Positions 43,938 to 57,209 of a DNA stretch of 64,000 nucleotides are shown piece after piece. Made by a program: the position numbers and the translations under genes. The stretch comes from Steromphala cineraria (Eukaryota; Mollusca; Gastropoda; Trochida; Trochidae). The stretch is taken from contig OU744731.1 of assembly GCA_916613615.1 (NCBI GenBank), forward strand, positions 62,150,880-62,214,879, written 5' to 3'. The notes under the pieces were generated by a model. That model was not told where the DNA came from and did no database searches. It saw nothing but the letters and a program-made list of their open reading frames with translations. Numbering within the stretch: position 1 is the first letter of the stretch; each line of letters begins with the position of its first letter.

Positions 43938-45259
43938 ACTGATGCACACTTGTGATATAAATGAATGAGAACGTAGTAGTATTTAAAACTGCTTTTCAAT
44001 TAAATTATAACAAACTCTGTGAGTAGATTTTTATTATTTCAAGATGTTAAACAACGACGTCAGAGACGTGACTCATTGGAATAAGGATATAATCATAAGA
44101 TAATCATTCTTTTGGGATACACAATCACTGAATACAAATGATTTCATAGCATATGCCTTTTTAAACTCACAGCGATTATTTTCTTGTTTTAACAGAAACT
44201 CAATTGGAGTACCATTATCAGAGCATAAGAATACAAAAGTTCAACATAACCTAGAACAAGTGTTAAGATAAGAAAAGTCTGTAATCCTTAAAGCAAGTAA
44301 CCTATTGATCTTGCAAATGATCTGTTTTCTGGCTATACTTATAGAGGACACCGAATTTTTCTTGACTAATACCCTATCTATCTCATCGAGTGAGGTTGAA
44401 AGTTTATATTTTTACGAGTGAAACATTTTAGGTTTTCTACCGCACAATATTTATTCAAAGGAATTTGACATAGTCTTGTAAATGTGAGGTATTTTTTATC
44501 TCATGACAAACATCAGTATGCATACCTTAAGGCACATGATTACAATAATCAATACACACTTTAACCTCATTTGCCCACTTAGATATTGAAGATTGCACAC
44601 TGATGCACACTTGTGATATAAATGAATGAGAACGTAGTAGTATTTAAAACTGCTTTTCAATTAAATTATAACAAACTCTGTGAGTAGATTTTTATTATTT
44701 CAAGATGTTAAACAACGACGTCAGAGACGTGACTCATTGGAATAAGGATATAATCATAAGATAATCATTCTTTTGGGATACACAATCACTGAATACAAAT
44801 GATTTCATAGCATATGCCTTTTTAAACTCACAGCGATTATTTTCTTGTTTTAACAGAAACTCAATTGGAGTACCATTATCAGAGCATAAGAATACAAAAG
44901 TTCAACATAACCTAGAACAAGTGTTAAGATAAGAAAAGTCTGTAATCCTTAAAGCAAGTAACCTATTGATCTTGCAAATGATCTGTTTTCTGGCTATACT
45001 TATAGAGGACACCGAATTTTTCTTGACTAATACCCTATCTATCTCATCGAGTGAGGTTGAAAGTTTATATTTTTACGAGTGAAACATTTTAGGTTTTCTA
45101 CCGCACAATATTTATTCAAAGGAATTTGACATAGTCTTGTAAATGTGAGGTATTTTTTATCTCATGACAAACATCAGTATGCATACCTTAAGGCACATGA
45201 TTACAATAATCAATACACACTTTAACCTCATTTGCCCACTTAGATATTGAAGATTGATT
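43938..45259 (+). repeat. 661-bp tandem duplication, copies apparently identical
   Basis: Copy 1 is 43938-44598 and copy 2 is 44599-45259. Line-by-line comparison shows no difference over about 658 bp. Unit B has a single, diverged version (61936 onward), so the doubling happened in unit A only and recently, or is an assembly artefact. The junction reads GATTGCACACTGATGCACAC, with CACAC microhomology. Confidence 0.92.
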
Positions 45260-46420
45260 TCGAGAAAATCAATCTCCAACTGGGATGCTCAAACCTACAT
45301 GTACTCTTGTAAAAAATATATACAGGACATCTGTCTTTTCTTGACTAATACCGTTTTTTCTCATTAAGTGAGGTAGAAAGTTTTCATAAATAACGCAATC
45401 ATGAGTGAAATTCTTCAACTTTCTCTACCACACAATGGCAGTTATTAATAGGACATTGAAGTAGTACTAAGAAAGTCTTGTAAATGTGAGGCAGTTTTTA
45501 TCTGATGAAATTAAATAGTACTATGGATACCCTAAGACACATGATAACAATAATCAATAAACACTTTAATCTCATTTGCCCACTTCAATATTGCATATTG
45601 ATTTCGAGATAATTAATCCCGAACCGGGATGCTTAAACCTACTTTTGTCAAATTCAATAAGGGACATTCGCAGTGAACATTTAAAAAAAATCTTTCTCCT
45701 TATGAAAGAAAAGTTTCCTTCTCTTTGGATATTTTTATATTCAAAAATAGAAAATTGAACATCTTAATATTATTTTTTTGGATCAGTCCTCATTACAACC
45801 TGATTCAATTAAACAACATTATATCCATAAAAAAAGCAAACATCAAGATTATCTAACAATGACAATGAAAATTATTATGATGACTCATGATGATGGATGA
45901 TTATCATTTCTCGTGCTGTTGATTTAGGTGATTATGGAGATTAACTATTTGTAATGGTGTTGGTGTAATTGATGAAAATTTATAAAAGTTGATTAAGGCA
46001 ATTATTTATTTATCAGAACTTGAGATCATGTTAATGATAATATGATAATAATGATGAAGATGAAGGTGGTGATGAAGATGATAGTTTTGATGGGGATGAT
46101 GATGATGATCCTCATATCCTTACATCCTTCCCTTCCTATATTCAGTACAAGAAAGTTGTCTTGAGGTCATCATACAACTGCACTTGTAAATAATTGAACA
46201 ATTTCATATCTTACATGAAGTCATTCTGCTACAATTGGTTTATGGAAACGTCAAATCAATAAGCTAGTATATCTCGAAATAGAAGCTTTAAAAAGATCGT
46301 GGTTCTCGACCTTTAATTTCCATGTAAATCGATTTAACTTCGACATTTTATTACTTGTAGAAACCTTTGCAGTATAAAATTACAACTTGATTATATTTAA
46401 TGTAGAACTTGTACATATGT
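45260..46420 (+). repeat. Unit A tail: older tandem copy and GAT-rich microsatellite
   Basis: 45325-45640 is a diverged repeat of 45005-45290 (shared TTCTTGACTAATACC, TCTTGTAAATGTGAGG, CTCATTTGCCCACTT). A GATGAT/ATGATG-rich simple sequence lies at about 46024-46110 and recurs in unit B near 63035-63100. No gene is recognised. Confidence 0.6.
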
Positions 46421-46423
46421 GAA

Positions 46424-46640
46424 TGGAGCTCTGAGTGGTGTAGTGGTTAGCATACTGACGTCTCACGTCAAATGCCAGGGTTCGAATCTCGGTGTTGGCA
46501 ACAAAATTGGCCTAATGTTTTTTACATCAATTCCTCCAAGTTGAAAAGCTGTATAATTGTATAATTGTTTACCTGCACTTAGGAGCGAAGGGCTAAATGA
46601 CATCATCCATAGTACTAAGCCATTAGGGTATCACAAATTG
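46424..46640 (+). repeat. tRNA-derived SINE (family 3), unit A copy
   Basis: The A box is GTGGTGTAGTGGTTAGCATA (46436-46455) and the B box GGGTTCGAATCTC (46478-46490), with normal tRNA spacing, followed by GGTGTTGGCAACAAAATTGG and a non-tRNA body. The same element is at 63410-63650 in unit B, so it was present before the segmental duplication. Confidence 0.8.
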
Positions 46641-49600
46641 ACAATAATTCTTTATATTAATACTATGAAACGGTTCGATTGATAATAATGATTACATGAA
46701 GGCCTACCTCTGATACCCTTAATCTTTGTATTATTTATTTAAACAGCAGACATTTTCTCTTACAAAAATGTTAAAGAACCTGTAATTTCAGCTTTTTTAT
46801 TTTTTATTTTTAAAAAATCTTTTACATTGTATACTTTAAACAAAATATGCTTCCTTTAAACCTGTTGAGTAAAATAGAAATACCTTTTTGTATTAAACTG
46901 GTCAATTGAATCATAACACTGCCCGCAGAAACCTAAATTTACAAAATTACACTATGCATAACTTTTCCTTTCCTCTGGCATACCTGCTGAGTTTTGTTTT
47001 ATATACAAATTAATTCTTCTCTAACAGTGGTCAATTTCACTAGCGAGTCACAGTGACAAACTACACAGCTTTGCCAACCTATTCTTATACAACTAAAATA
47101 ATCGTCCAGGAAAAGATGTGCATCCACACATGCAAAGGATATTATAAATAATTTCACTTATTTTTGGTGAATATATGTTAACTATTAAAAAATCTGCATT
47201 GCCTATTCAAAAATTTAATTAGGTAGCAAGATCTAAATTTAGCTTACTTTATCATAAATATATACAATTTTCTTGTCTCTGGTATTCACCTTTTGCCAGG
47301 GAAATAACACTGAACAGTTGAACGAAAAGTATTTAAAGTTTTCCGGGGGTTTAAGGATTGTAAGAAAACTGTGGATGTATTGCAAACTAAAGCAATTAAA
47401 TCGGATGGATCGCTCCTCTGCAGTGGCAACTGATTTGAAATTGTGGTATGTGACAAGCACATTTATTAATGAGATTGCAGTTCCATCGCTCTCCAACAAT
47501 TTTTGCAAGAGCTGTTGTTTTAATTCGAATTTTACATTCCATGGAGAGAGTAAAACAGGCATTTCATGACGACAACACCTCAAGTGATTAAGTGCACCAG
47601 ATGTTTTCCCAACAATTGAGATATGTCATTTTCTGGAGGGATGCACAAAAACTGAAAACACACACATTAAGTTCAATTTTAACAAATCGTTTTGGAGCAT
47701 ATAGGTAGTTTTCTGGGCAGTTCAATTTGCATCCAGGGACTGATCAATAACAAGTACTTGTCACACTTTCGGTTAGTATTCAGGTATTTGAGCTTTCATG
47801 AATACTTGTGAAACAAATCAATTTACACCTTATTGATTACATGAACCAGTAAAAGTACAGAAGCAAACTAAAAGAACAAAGACTAATACGCGTGGGAAAA
47901 ATAACAGATACTCTCAGTTTCAAAAAAACATCTTGTATAAGATTAAAGGGTTTCACAAGAAAAAGTAATTTCGCCTGGCATCGTATCATCCAATAATTTA
48001 TTCCACATTCAATTCCAAGAGATTCACGGCATCACCCCGTTGACATAATGTGTTCAAATCTAATCCGTATATACGTTTCCATCTTGACATTTACAAGATC
48101 CTCAATAAGCTTGCTCCATGCAGTGACTCTTATAGTATTTGAGCAATGGGAAACAAGGGCATACATTGTTAAATCATTGTGACAATTTAGATGGATTCTA
48201 TGTCCCCAGGACCTGATTCTAGTCCTCTGAAGACCACATTGACATCTTTCTGCTTTACAAGATTGTACACGTGTTTATCTCCCATGATCTCCATCACAAG
48301 GCGTGACAATGGTGCCATCGACATCGTCAGTCCCCAAAGACTCTACTGATCCTAATGTCAATTCAATCGAAGGACACCGCTGAGAAAGCAATACCTGATT
48401 GTTCCTCATCAAGACCAAACGTTCAATGGCAAGGAGGCCAGACACAAGGACGATCCAAAGGAGGAAATGAGGTCTCTAACTTGAGACCCTAACTAACGAG
48501 TTGCCATTGCTTGGGATTAGATGTTGAAGCCCCTTTCACATCCATCAAACTCTTCTGGACACTTCATTTGCTTCTTAATCTACGGACATCCTTTCAGGGT
48601 AGTTCTCCTGATCCCAACCTGCTGTGAGAAAGAATTGCTTCCCAGGACGCACGTTCCTGCAATGTTCAGACAGACATTACGTGAGAGGAATGTGATTGAG
48701 TGCGATCAATCAGAACCTCATGTCATAGTTAAACTTACTTTTTTCGTTGAAATTGCATTGCAATTATACTAGATTTAGATCGTTAAAGAAAGTATTTCCG
48801 AAGTGAAGGAATTTTGCTTAATGGACTTTGTTTCAGAATTTCATGTTAAGTTTGACGGAATGTTTCTCATAACAGTTTCCTTAAATGTTCATTGTTCATT
48901 CTGGTCGTTCTAATGTTGTATGTCGAGGAGAGATAATTTGCCACTGGTGCGATCAGTAACAACACATTTTAAAAGCCCATTAATTTTGAAAATAGTATCG
49001 CTGAAAGGCCTGTCTCATAGAACGAGATTTTCTGTTTGTTGTTGTTCATTTCAATGCTTTATACATTGGCTCTTTAAAATATTTATTGAATGTTCACTGG
49101 TTTTAAAAATCGATAGACTGAATGAATGAATATAAAATATGATCTTTTGTTTAAATAAGTGATAAGATTATCAAGATGTTTATCAAAGAGTCTGCCTTGC
49201 AGTTATCATGTACATGTATCTACAAATCGAAAGGTTTTAGTCACAGCAGGGATGAAAGATTGTATTTAAGGGTTTGACAGGGAGTTCAGCAGTCACCTAA
49301 ACCTTAAATTTATAAAAAAATATTGTCGCTTCCAAGGTTTCAACTTTCCACGATTGTTATCTCATAAGGTGGACAAAACCTATGTTGTCCTTGACGAGAT
49401 ATCGTTTTTTGTACACAGAATTTCGAAATTAATGAGCTTGAGAGAAAATTATTACCGTTAGTAAAGTTAATAAAATATATAATATAAATGTAATCAACCA
49501 TGCAATTTGGCAGTTTGTAGTTTGCTTTTGATTTTTTGATAATAGCAATTGGGAAAATATTTATTAATAAAACCTTTGTCAAATTCAGTTTATTTATGCA

Positions 49601-50390
49601 GGGTGGAATGCATATTGATTTTAATGGCTTTTATGACTTTTGCACAGTAAATGAAATGGACTCGCTTTTATTTTGATATCCTCTTGATGAACTTCTAAAA
49701 CTACCAAACAACTTTCTTTAACTACCAAAACAATTTTCTTCTTCTTTTAAGAAACACACATAATCGGCACGAATAGTTTTATTATTTCAAAGTGCCAGGA
49801 AGCCGTTATAATCTCATTTCCTTCAAAGTGTACACACGAACTAAAATGAACGCAAACTAAAGTTTGTTTACACTTCCTAGAATGTGCTCTTAACTTAAAT
49901 GAAAAATGTACGGAGACATCACATCAATCTTTTCTTAATCACTTCATCACAAGATTACATATTAAATTTGCAGAGCTCAAGTTGTTTTACAGTTGAAAAA
50001 ACAAGAGCTGTACGAGGACTGCGTCAGAGACAAATGATGCGACCTTCTTTATTCGACATTCCAAGACATAGAACACATTTATATCACATTAATGATATTG
50101 TTTGAGGAGCAAGCGAGAAAGAGACTGCTTAATTGCTGTCAGAACATCAGGATTTGCAGCCGATCTTCATGCAAATTACATCTTTATCTCTCGAGGCGTA
50201 AGAACTGATACTTAGGGGAAGTGGAAAAAAGCAGGACATCCTATTTACAATGCAAACCAAAGAGAAATTCGATCCTAAGCGTGAACGGTCAATAGCAAAA
50301 CGTTTCAATATAAGTTTTTCGAAATGTCACCTACTTGTTTTTGAAGATGTTGTGTAACCATTGTAATATAGTTGTCTTCATTATTGCTTC
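46641..50390. other. Spacer between units A and B
   Basis: No recognised gene. 47239-47583 (minus, 114 codons) and 47273-47569 (plus, 98 codons) are overlapping antisense frames, long for such AT-rich DNA but without a recognisable domain. 48180-48780 is less AT-rich and looks like eroded coding or repeat DNA in no single frame. Nothing definite was seen at 48800-50390. Confidence 0.4.
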
Positions 50391-53300
50391 AACTTTTGTA
50401 ATGTCAGTCAAGGAAGTAATAGTAGTTGCAAAGTAAAATGACTTTATTGTCAATGGTAGCTTTTTAATTAAACGCCTTAGCCTTTTCCTTTCATCTAGAT
50501 TTTCCAACAAGCATCAGTATAACAATGACAATTGGCATTTAATTATGTAAAGATCAGAAATCTTCGCTTCTAGACATTCTGTTTTTTCTATGCTTCTTTA
50601 CGGTTTAAAGTTATAACCAAAGCCAAAACGTCTTGCAAATTATAATATTGTGTATATTTACATTGGCTAAGAGGATCGAACTTGAATATCTTAATTAAAT
50701 TTGCTGTAATATGTTGAAAACGACTAACACATCTTATAACTTCTCACTCCAGGAGTTTTCTGTTACATTTTGGGAGTTAGTTTCAAGGAAGCAGACTACT
50801 TTGGTCTGATTCTCTTCCCGCAGGGGCGGATCAAGTTATAAAATGTCGATCGAGCCTCTGTTCTTATAAGATCAAATACCCAGATTTCGGCACCACAATC
50901 GATTGGATTTTTGTAAGCAAATGGCAACGCTTATTTTTTCTTTTTCCTTCTTCAATATTTTATTTTAGCAGGTTAAAGTCGAAAGTTCGAACCCTTAATG
51001 TGACATGTAAGTATAGGCTTGAACTCAAACAATACCATGGGTTATAATGAACGGTGCATGCTCGGTTGATGCGTATATTCTACAGAGATTTGCTTATTAA
51101 AATACAACAGATGAAAAAAACAGCTTCACTTTGGATAACCCTAGCTATCAGAGTTATTGATTATGATTATTTCATGAATGAAAATACCTTCTTCTTTTGT
51201 GAATGACCCTCCTGATCTCGGCTCTTCTTAAATTTATGAAAAAAATCATTGAAAGCAGAAGCTCAGAGTTTATCACAATTATTTACACAAGACTTATTAT
51301 ATGTAATTCCTGGCAACTCTTTCTTTATTATTTTTCTTAACCATGATCATTTTGATGTGTTAAAACGGGAAAGAAGTCGAAAGAATAAAATAAAAAAACA
51401 CTTGGCCGGAAAAGTAAAAATTGTTTTTGCATATAATTACTGTCTAATGCACTGTCGGGAAACCATAAACAAAAAGTAAGATATTTCTTGCTTGAGATGT
51501 GTTGAGAAGAACGGAATGGTATGACATCTCTATTTGACGACATGTTTAATGACGCCATAGAGCTATGACATAGTACAGTACAGGCCGCAGTGCGTCCCCT
51601 TGAAGATTTGTTATTGTATTTTGGACGGAAACATCAGTAGGGTTAATTTTCGTAGCTAAAATGTTGTAGTAACGTGTGTCTTTCAAAATTTAGTATTGTT
51701 CAACTATATCTATAATCTGATATAATGAACGTCTAAGCTCATCATGAAAAGTGTAAAAAGTTTGGTCAACCAGTCAAAATGCAAGTTATTTTTATAAAAA
51801 TGTTACTCCCATGACCAATATGAAAACATTTTAAACTTAATCTTCTTACCAAGGTCATCTGTTTTTCACTTGAATATACATCCTTGGAACAAGATTAGTA
51901 GATACAATCCTATTATCGAAACAGAAGGCCTGTTATATTTGAAGCTGGCAGAACAATTGTATTACCAGCGGAGCGAAAATCCAATTTCGTGGTCATTTTC
52001 CCTAAGTATGTTTTAACTCCTAAGTTTTCAGACCAGGAAACAGAATTATGAGTTGCCAACGAATCAAAGGTTTTCGGAATGCTGAGCAGTTTCTCGCTTC
52101 TGTCATCTTGAGATTGTCTGTCTTTTACACCAACAGATAAGCTGATTATCCTGTTTGGAGTATAACTCGCGTCCCAGATTCCAGAGTTAATTATGCAAAA
52201 TTCTAGTTTTAATATTATTTGATTCTTTGGAAAAAGAAAGGCTGAAATTATTGTAAAATACTTACTTCATACCAGCTGACAACAGGTTTGGAATTAGGTA
52301 GTGGTTCCAATAGGTAAATCTGGCTCAGGATAATCTTGCCAAATGACACCATTAACATGATACCCAACAAGATTTGCTGTCTATTCCTTTCGGGATCTTA
52401 ATCCGTGTGAATGAAGATTTCAATGTTTCAAAACATGCAGTTGTTTTATGGATCAAGTGAAAAATCCTATTTCTAATATGCAGGTCTTCTTCTCAAAATA
52501 TATTCACCTCTTAGTTCATATCACTACTGTTAACTACACATTTGTCAGAAATGAAACACTGTTGTTACACCGCAGCTTACATAAACAACTTTAGTTTGGC
52601 AGAGTGAGAAAAAACAAAACCAAATACTTTGAATCTAGAATGTTACATATCCAAAACAATCCGAGCAAGACAAATATTTCCATAATTAGCAAAACCGTCA
52701 GAAAAATTTCTGATGCATTTGTTTTGGAATTCCACAATTGTTCTTCCATATCAATTGTTTGAAAATGAAAGTCAGAATAATCATTGATCATTTATGATAA
52801 AGTTATCCTTGATCCATTGCACATTTAAGCAGATTTAAGCGTTCACAGTAATTATTGTATTCTGAATTCCACTTTCCGGGGGGTATCATCTTTAAGGAAA
52901 CTCTATTATTTTGTTATAAATTAGGTTTCATTTGGCTGATTAAATCAATAATGATCAATAAAGTATTTTGCTTTAACCCACGTAATGGCGCTGAAAAGAT
53001 ATTAATCCATTAATGCAGATTGACCAAATATTACTTTAAAAGGTACACTTCACCTAAGGAAAAGTGATATAAAGCGGTAGTCATGAAGTAAGGTAAAGGG
53101 TCGGGATAAATTGCACTTACATTAGTTCACGCTCTTTGACAACAATATCTGTATATATGTAGAAAACATAGGTTGGGTTTTTGGGCAATAACAAACTGTA
53201 AACCAACTGAGGTAAACTGTTTTAGGTAATTCATTGATTGACCTAGGATGATTAACAAAAGGAATTGCACTGAAGTTATTTGAAATGGCTAAGTTTCAAG

Positions 53301-54854
53301 ACAAACAGATTACTCAATGTGGCAGATAAACAAGCGAGAAAATATCTTTTAAGAAAACTTTCCTTCTATTTCAGAAGTTATTCGCATGGGAAACAAAGCA
53401 TCGGCTGTCTATGCATGTTATTTGCAATGACTCACAACCAGTGGCTGGTTGTGAGTGATAAAAGTAACTGACCTTGAAATGGTAAAAAAAACCTAGTAAA
53501 CTAAATTTTAATGATAACAAAAGATCATAAGAAAAGAATGACGAATGATATGTGTTTCCTATTGTCATTCTAGGATCAAAATCAGATTAAATATATATAA
53601 TAATGCTCCAACACTCAGGATCAGATAAGGACAAGGACACACTTTCGAGAGTTTTAATGAATTAACATTAACTCAAGGATTAAATATGCCATTTGACTTC
53701 AACTTTGGAGGATAACATAGAAGCTGCTAACATCATTACGATGTAATAGTGACCTGACATTTGATAAACACCAGTTTATTATTTCCTGTCTTTAATCGTG
53801 TGTTAATTTATGTTGACTATTTCAGACCAGATTTAAAGCCTTGTGACTTTTTCCCTGACCCTCTTTTCTGGGTCATCAATTGATCTAGATCTGACGGCAA
53901 TATGAACGCCTGGTGTCTCCATGATCAAGTGGCTAATTATACAGCCTAGTGCTGAAGATTAAGGTGAAAGAGGTATTGTTGGGAGTTTAGGTTGAAGATT
54001 GACATGTTAAATGAACCAATAGCAAACCCTCAAAATAGACATCTAGGGGAAAATCAATATGCTTTTGTGAACACTCCTTCTATAAATTGAGGTTAAGAGG
54101 CGATTGACAAAAGTTTAAACATATTTTTCTTAACGTTTAGTATGTTGTGGTAGCGATTTGATGTATGGAACTTCTGCCATAATTTCTAAATCAGCCAATA
54201 TTCAATGTTTTCATGATGGCTAGGTTTGGGTATGAAAAAAAGCCTGGATAAGTTGAGTAATTTACATAATCATCGTTTAAAAAAATAGACTTTAACCTCA
54301 TCCATTTGCTGTGACAGGACTAAGCTATAGTTATATCTTTTATTTTTACGATTGGTTTTTATTGCCAATTGTCTCATAATTGAGTTTTATTTATTTGTCC
54401 TGTCGCTAAAATTGTAAAAGTACATAAATATTTACATGCCGTGGAAAAGAGTACAATAATGTGATAGATACAAACCCTAAACCGTATTATCGATCCTTAA
54501 ACCGATTTTCATTAGGCAATTTAATTGAGTATGAAATGAATATGAAGACATGTTCTTTGGTTTGATCTGGTCTCAAGAAGTGACATGTTCAGTTGAAATT
54601 GGATTTATAACTATAGCATAGTGTTACATAGAATGAGATTATGATTGCAATATTATCATAGACATTACCATTGTAAGAGAATACAAGAGTGAGACAATTA
54701 CATTCTAATGCAGATACATCGTGACATATCCGAAAATATATATGAAAACTTCATTTGTACCAACAAAAGTATGTCAGTAGCTTTGTGATTTGAAAATGAT
54801 GTAACATCAACATCAACGAATCTTCACATGTTTAAAGTAAGAATATTCTAATAA
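50391..54854 (+). repeat. Duplicated unit B, left part
   Basis: It aligns in order with unit A 33150-40200 but lacks the unit-A insertions (33335-33920, 34060-36042). Conserved blocks are 50400-50560, 50740-51240, 51850-52210, 53640-54070. Small frames here (51249-51558, 52591-52791, 53280-53568) lack recognisable domains. A 12-bp hairpin, ACTCACAACCAG/TGG/CTGGTTGTGAGT, lies at 53430-53456. Confidence 0.65.
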
Positions 54855-55170
54855 TAATAGCTGTCTTATACCGCGCGTATATCAATGACAAAGCATGCTT
54901 AAAGCGCTATTATTCTGGAGGGATAGTACATTTGGAGCCGCCTATTAACAAGCGCTCTGCGAGACCGTATAGGTCCATACTTTCCCCTTGTTCAGGTACC
55001 CATTTGTACAGCTGGGTGAACAGAATGCAATGTGGATGAAGTGTCTTGCCCAGGGACACAACACAGGATGAGACCCAAGTCACCATTATTTGGTGTCTCC
55101 ATTGGACTTATAACCCAGTCTCTGGCGTGAGAGGCAACCATCCTAACCACTGCACACCTGTGCTCCAATC
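54855..55170 (-). repeat. SINE-like repeat (family 2), copy in unit B
   Basis: It shares GCATGCTTAAAGCGCT, CAGGTACCCATTTGTACAGC and the 'GTGTCTTGCCCAGGGACACAAC' segment type with a repeat class common in marine invertebrates. Read on the minus strand, the head GTGCAGTGGTTAGGATGG (A-box-like) and GGGTTATAAGTCC (eroded B box) is tRNA-like. Confidence 0.65.
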
Positions 55171-55660
55171 AAAAGTCTGTGGATTATGTATCTTCATCAT
55201 ATTTTGACATTTTGAATATTTCACCATTTCTCAACAAAAACATTTGAAGTCAAATCTTTTGGATTAATTTGGAAGTTGGTCATATATATGCAACTTATAT
55301 AGACATGTTTAATACATTTCTGGCATTCTCAAAGAGAGACAAGGATTCAATATTTGAAAATTCCCATCTTCTCCTAAATAATTTAGCAAACTTTGAATCA
55401 AAATGGTTATGAAACAATTCAAATCAACAACCCTGGAATAAGAAATAATTTGGCAAAAAATTTTGCTCTCTAAAACCCTAAATTACTGCAGAAAAGTTGT
55501 CGTTGGCAGTCAACAGTAGCTTTATGCCCACCATTAACCTTTACACGACCAGAGTGAAAATGGATCTCCCTTATAATGGAAAGGCATAAGTCTTGATTAT
55601 TTATAGATATCTTTGGCACATCACTATCACCGTTAGACGATCATCAGTGAAAGTCAATCT

Positions 55661-57209
55661 TTATGGTAAGTTTATATATTGTTTATTTTCCATAGGGTAC
55701 ATGTAGGCCATCGGCCCTTGGTACACATTTCAATGGTCCACAGACTTACGGTATTGGGTCGCGTAGAAAATGTACATTGCAACACGCTTCATTAATTTGA
55801 CATTCGTATTGGATAACAACATAGTGAATTTGTGGATAGAAGGATGGACAAAGTATTTCAGTGGAATAAATTGTTTCCTAATATTAACGTAGGCAGTACA
55901 TACAAGCATGAAGTGGTATTCACTTTCAATATTACCATTATTGCAAACATTACAGACTCTTAGGTTTCTAGGAATATTATAGTACCTTCCCGTTTCGATG
56001 TTTAAACTATGAGAACTACAACGAAAACGAGCCAAAGCTATTCTAAACTTATCGAGATTTAATGTTAATAGATATGGTTCAATGTTGAAAACAGTTTTAA
56101 ACTGAGAATATGAAAACATTTTATAACTATTCCTCAAGGCGGAGTGCCAATTCTGTTCATAAGTGGCCTTCAACCTAAATTCAATTCAAATTCTGCCAAA
56201 AAATATGTAGGAAAACGACATTTTGGGCTTCCCAGATATAGCCCAAACCATATGAATATAATAGAGATTTAATTTTAAATGTCCAGTTATTTTTACCACG
56301 TGAGGCCTCCAAATACAACATATTATAACCTTTCCTCGGGAATCTGGAATTTGGCATATTCAGCAATTTGCACCAATACTGTAAGCAACGTTTGAACACT
56401 GAAATATAGAGAGGATATCTTCCACACTCACCGCGAACGCAGTGATCGGCGGTAGAAGATTTCACACCCAAAAATAGTTTACATGCCAATAAGTGAACTG
56501 ACTCTATTTCGTTAATATTATTGAGTCCCCATATTTCAGACCCATATAACAGAATAGGAAGAACTTTAGAATCAAATATCTTAAAAAACACCTTATAATC
56601 TATTGGTTTAACATTATTAAGAGACCTTAGAACACAAAATAAAACCTTCTTAGCCTGCAGAGAAATATTAGCAAGATGTTTACTCCAACTTAAACTCCTT
56701 GAAAAGGTAACCCCTAGATACTTATAAAACGGAACACATTCAATAATAGTATTACCATAATACCATTTTTCAAAACTTGATAGAATTCCACCATTTTTGA
56801 AAACAACCACTTTAGTTTTCTCTAAATTTACAGATAAAGAATATCTTTGACAAAAATCATAAAGAAAATTAATCCTCTTCTGAAGGCCAAAAACCGTATC
56901 TGCAACAAGAGTAACATCATCCGCAAAAAGCAAAAGGAACAACTAAACACCTGGATAACATCCTGCCTCTATTTCTTTGGCCAACTCGTTAATAAATAAG
57001 TTAAACAATAGTGGACTTAATATGCAACCTTGACGGACCCCAATTTTACACTCGAAGCTATCGGAAAATTTATCATCAAGTTTCACACAAGAAGAGACCA
57101 GATTATAAATAGAACGAATGCAGTTGAACATTTTGGGCGAAATCCCATTTTCCTTCAAAATCAGCCAGAGACGAGATCTATCAATACTATCAAACGCTTA
57201 TGGTAAGTT
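55661..57209 (-). mobile_element. 5'-truncated non-LTR retrotransposon with 12-bp target duplication
   Basis: TTATGGTAAGTT occurs at 55661-55672 and 57198-57209, exactly bounding a minus-strand insertion of about 1.5 kb. Its 3' end (plus 55673 side) reads, on the minus strand, ACCCTATGGAAAATAAACAA followed by TATATA. The 5' end begins inside the reverse transcriptase at AFDSIDR (motif A), as expected for incomplete target-primed reverse transcription. It lies within unit B and is absent from unit A. Confidence 0.92.
55730..57197 (-). pseudogene. Reverse transcriptase fragment (jockey/CR1-like)
   Basis: On the minus strand: AFDSIDRSRLWLILKENGIS (motif A region), then VRQGCILSPLLFNLFINELA, a TAG stop at about 56945, then LLLFADDVTLVAD with the catalytic FADD motif, and VNLEKTKVVVF, YKYLGV and ILLYGSEIWG blocks. 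A frameshift near 56175-56180 leads to the C-terminal part, with a C-x2-C-x7-E-x-E-x-H-x4-C-like finger (RVCNVCNNGNIESEYHFMLVC). Endonuclease and N-terminal regions are missing. The clade is a judgement from general pattern only. Confidence 0.9.

Noticed and set aside
46024..46110. Acidic-repeat protein from GATGAT sequence
   Set aside because: Simple microsatellite also present in unit B; no sustained frame.
46435..46495. Functional tRNA gene
   Set aside because: Same reasoning: good internal boxes, no acceptor stem, followed by the SINE body that recurs at 63.4 kb.
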